Source: JAJFVC01 sp039698075 (GTDB taxonomy: Bacteria > Planctomycetota > Planctomycetia > Pirellulales > Thermoguttaceae). From it: a stretch of 24,888 nucleotides of DNA. The notes under the pieces were generated by a model that was not told where the DNA came from, made no database searches, and saw only the letters and a list, made by a program, of their open reading frames with translations. This document shows positions 23,238 through 24,888 of this stretch, in pieces. Each line of letters begins with the position of its first letter. Within the stretch, counting starts at the first letter, position 1. Position numbers and translations under genes: made by a program. Location of the stretch: assembly GCA_039698075.1 (NCBI GenBank), contig JBDKTJ010000118.1, positions 1 through 24,888 on the forward strand. Direction: 5' to 3'.

Positions 23238-24527
23238 TCAGTGAGATCGGCTGCGTCGCAGTTGCGGGACGAATGGATTGGCGGGCGCGTTGGAGGCATC
23301 ATCCTTCGGTTGTTCGCCGAGCACGATTTCGAGCCCTTCTTTCACGTTGGGACCGGCAACTTCAGTCATCTGGCCGTCGCTGGGACCGACCGTGACGTCG
23401 ATCGGGCGGACAAACCCGTCGTCGTCCAGCCATATTCGCCCCGTGTCGTCTTGACGTTTGGATGAGGCTTGGGCCGAACGTTTGTCGTCCTTCTTCGAGG
23501 CGTTCGTCGACGACGTCGCAACGCTTGGGGCGATTTGTTCCTGCTTCGGCTTCCATCGCAACGCCATGTTGGGCACAAGCAAGACGTCCTTGCGCTGTTC
23601 GACCTCAAATTGAAGATTGGCCGTCATGTAGGGCAACAGTTGATTGTTGGAATTGTCGACCGCGACCACCACGGTGTAGGTGACGACGTTTTGGGCCATC
23701 GTGGCGTTCAGACGAATCTGGCTCACGCGGCCGCGAAACGTCTCGCCCGGAAAGGCGTCGACCGTGAACCGGACCGGCATGTCGGGGCGGATCCGCCCGA
23801 TGTCGGCCTCGTTGACCGACGCCCAAATCTGCATGCGGCGCAGATCTTTGGCGATGAGGAACAGGCTGGGCGCGTTTAGCGACGACACGACGGTCTGGCC
23901 AACGTTGACGCGGCGGTCGATGATTTTCCCGTTGACCGGCGAACAGATGACCGTGTAGTTGACGTTGGCCTGTGCGAGTTCCAATGCGGCCTCGTTTTGC
24001 CGGATCACGGACTGTCCGACGGCCACGTTGGCTTCGGCCGATTTGTAGTTGGCCACGGCCAGATCGTAGTCTGTATCGGAGATGGCGTTCTTGGGTTGCA
24101 GCACCTCAGCTCTTTTCCACTCCTGCTTCGTCTGGTCCAGCTTGGCGTTGAGCTGTAGCAAATCGGCCTTTGAGCGTTCGAGTTGCGCCTGGACCTGACG
24201 AAGTTCGGCTCGATAGGTGGCGTCGTCGATCACGGCCAACACCATGCCTTCGCGGACCGTGGAACCGTAATCGACGGTCTTGTTCTGTTTTGGATCGTCC
24301 GGATCGAGGCCGAGCCGTCTAATGCGTCCGACGACCTGGGCGCCGATGTCGATCACTTCCTCCGGCTCCAGCGTGCCCGAGGCGGTGATCGTCGACAAAA
24401 GATCGCCGCGTCGGATGGTTTCCTTGCGAAAATCCGTCCCGCCGTCGGTGCTCAGACGCGTGACATAGTAGTAGACGCCGCCTGCGGCCAAGCCGACGAC
24501 GACCAGCGCTGCAAGCATGGTTCTCAT
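23238..24527 (-). CDS. Periplasmic adaptor (membrane fusion protein, HlyD/MacA type)
   Basis: Such adaptors link an inner-membrane pump to an outer-membrane channel. The 429-residue protein has an N-terminal anchor or signal (hydrophobic 5-22). The first lipoyl half follows at about 48-100 (GTLEPEEVIDIGAQVVGRI). A coiled-coil hairpin covers about 103-188, the second lipoyl half about 192-215 (SPVNGKIIDRRVNVGQTV), and then beta-barrel and membrane-proximal domains. A polar Ser/Lys/Asp insert at about 327-362 interrupts the C-terminal domain. The MacA-like layout suggests an ABC pump (MacB type), but no pump or TolC gene is within the window. ATG 24527 has GGAGAG seven bases upstream; the longer frame to 24674 would start at the promoter. 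Confidence 0.9.
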   Translation of the reverse strand: MRTMLAALVVVGLAAGGVYYYVTRLSTDGGTDFRKETIRRGDLLSTITASGTLEPEEVIDIGAQVVGRIRRLGLDPDDPKQNKTVDYGSTVREGMVLAVIDDATYRAELRQVQAQLERSKADLLQLNAKLDQTKQEWKRAEVLQPKNAISDTDYDLAVANYKSAEANVAVGQSVIRQNEAALELAQANVNYTVICSPVNGKIIDRRVNVGQTVVSSLNAPSLFLIAKDLRRMQIWASVNEADIGRIRPDMPVRFTVDAFPGETFRGRVSQIRLNATMAQNVVTYTVVVAVDNSNNQLLPYMTANLQFEVEQRKDVLLVPNMALRWKPKQEQIAPSVATSSTNASKKDDKRSAQASSKRQDDTGRIWLDDDGFVRPIDVTVGPSDGQMTEVAGPNVKEGLEIVLGEQPKDDASNAPANPFVPQLRRSRSH

Positions 24528-24656
24528 GGCGGACTCTCCGCGTTCTGGTGGGACGTACAAAGGCGATCGCGGTGCGGCGGGACATCGACGGAACGGTCGC
24601 GTCGCCGGTTCGGCGGGGAATGTTGGCGAATGGGCGTCGGCCCAATCGGTCCATCC

Positions 24657-24685
24657 AGAATATCCTAGCAACACGGCGACGTCAA
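24657..24685 (-). promoter_or_regulatory. Sigma-70-like promoter for the adaptor gene
   Basis: On the minus strand: TTGACG (24685-24680; 5 of 6), a 17-base spacer and TATTCT (24662-24657; 4 of 6). The start would be near 24650, leaving a leader of about 120 bases. The -35 lies only about 19 bases from the presumed insertion sequence end at 24704. Confidence 0.5.
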
Positions 24686-24703
24686 GAATTGGCCGGCCGG
24701 GGT

Positions 24704-24774
24704 AGTGTCCTAACGGCGTGTTGCTGATTTTTCAACCAGCTCGTCGGTGGGGTTTGGCCGTAAGGGTGCAGTAA
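24704..24774 (+). repeat. Left terminal region of the second insertion sequence
   Basis: AGTGTCC at the tip, then GGGTGCAGTAA exactly 59 bases after the first G of GTGTCC (24705 to 24764). It matches 618-548 read on the minus strand. The similarity then continues weakly, with a shared GGCG. Confidence 0.6.
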
Positions 24775-24848
24775 AGTCCTATGGCGCGACTGCGAAGAAT
24801 AGGTTAAATTGGTAATTTCTTGATTAAAACCAGTATCAGGATGTTGCC

Positions 24849-24888
24849 ATGAGTGCCCGTGATATTCACATTGCAGATCCGGTAGAAG
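24849..24888 (+). CDS. 5' end of an ORF, possibly a transposase (cut by window end)
   Basis: ATG 24849 has AGGA seven bases upstream, and the frame is open to the window end (MSARDIHIADPVE). Thirteen residues are too few to name a family. The transposase suggestion rests only on its place just inside a presumed insertion sequence end. Confidence 0.45.
   Translation, partial: MSARDIHIADPVE

Larger units (their letters stand above)
24528..24848. other. Region between the adaptor gene and the right-edge ORF, 321 bases
   Basis: Bases 24528-24650 are the presumed adaptor leader, and 24657-24685 its promoter. From 24704 the second insertion sequence begins. Its non-coding left end to 24848 is visibly richer in A and T (24795-24840) than the rest of the window. 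I see no other gene here. Confidence 0.55.
24704..24888 (+). mobile_element. Left end of a second insertion sequence (continues beyond window)
   Basis: The tip AGTGTCC (24704-24710) and the subterminal GGGTGCAGTAA (24764-24774) repeat, in inverted orientation and at the same distance, the right end of the ISKra4-type element at 548-618. A reading frame with a good start begins 139 bases inside, as expected for a transposase. The intervening sequence differs from the other end, so the two copies may be related rather than identical, or the left and right ends may simply differ. Confidence 0.5.

Overview
The window looks like a GC-rich planctomycete chromosome, probably of the Pirellula/Rhodopirellula kind. 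This is inferred from protein types: a DUF1559 prepilin with the H-X9-DG motif, short GspE/GspF proteins, a TPR-PDZ-S41 protease, and a three-helix membrane protein with a huge Ser/Gln/Lys/Asp-rich tail. No rRNA, tRNA or CRISPR array was seen.

Layout. (1) 1-618 is the 3' part of an ISKra4-type insertion sequence; its right end stops about 19 bases before the next gene. (2) 637-7796 is a plus-strand type II secretion/type IV pilus-like operon: ATPase (gspE), three consecutive complete GspF paralogues, three pseudopilins of I/H, J and K type, and a DUF1559 prepilin. Secretin, GspL/M and prepilin peptidase are not in the window. (3) 7810-10124 is a minus-strand pair: an SNF2 helicase and a 192-aa unknown protein with an ATGA overlap. 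(4) 10448-11518 holds three small genes of unknown function. (5) 11766-13424 is a class I hybrid-cluster protein (hcp). (6) 13479-15137, minus strand, is a secreted S41 processing protease. (7) 15502-19038 is a 1178-aa membrane protein with a disordered tail of about 600 residues, possibly translated from a leaderless mRNA. (8) 19231-21522 is a nucleoside hydrolase followed by an MFS transporter. (9) 21548-24527, minus strand, holds a DUF4173/DUF4153-like membrane protein and an RND/MacA-type membrane fusion protein. (10) 24704-24888 appears to be the left end of a second insertion sequence related to the first.

How genes work together. The only multi-gene machine is the secretion/pilus operon. 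Its genes overlap or lie close together except for one structured 158-base spacer between gspF2 and gspF3. The hydrolase/MFS pair could be a nucleoside uptake and salvage unit. The remaining genes look like independent transcription units, several with recognisable sigma-70-like promoters (a good -35, a 17-18 base spacer and a fair -10).

The most notable structural observation is that the two window edges carry matching insertion-sequence ends. GTGTCC and GGGTGCAGTAA are exactly 59 bases apart, start to start, at both edges and in inverted orientation. The most notable genetic features are the tandem GspF triplet, an 11-codon ORF coupled to gspF1, and a TATAAT box placed so that transcription would begin at or next to an ATG.
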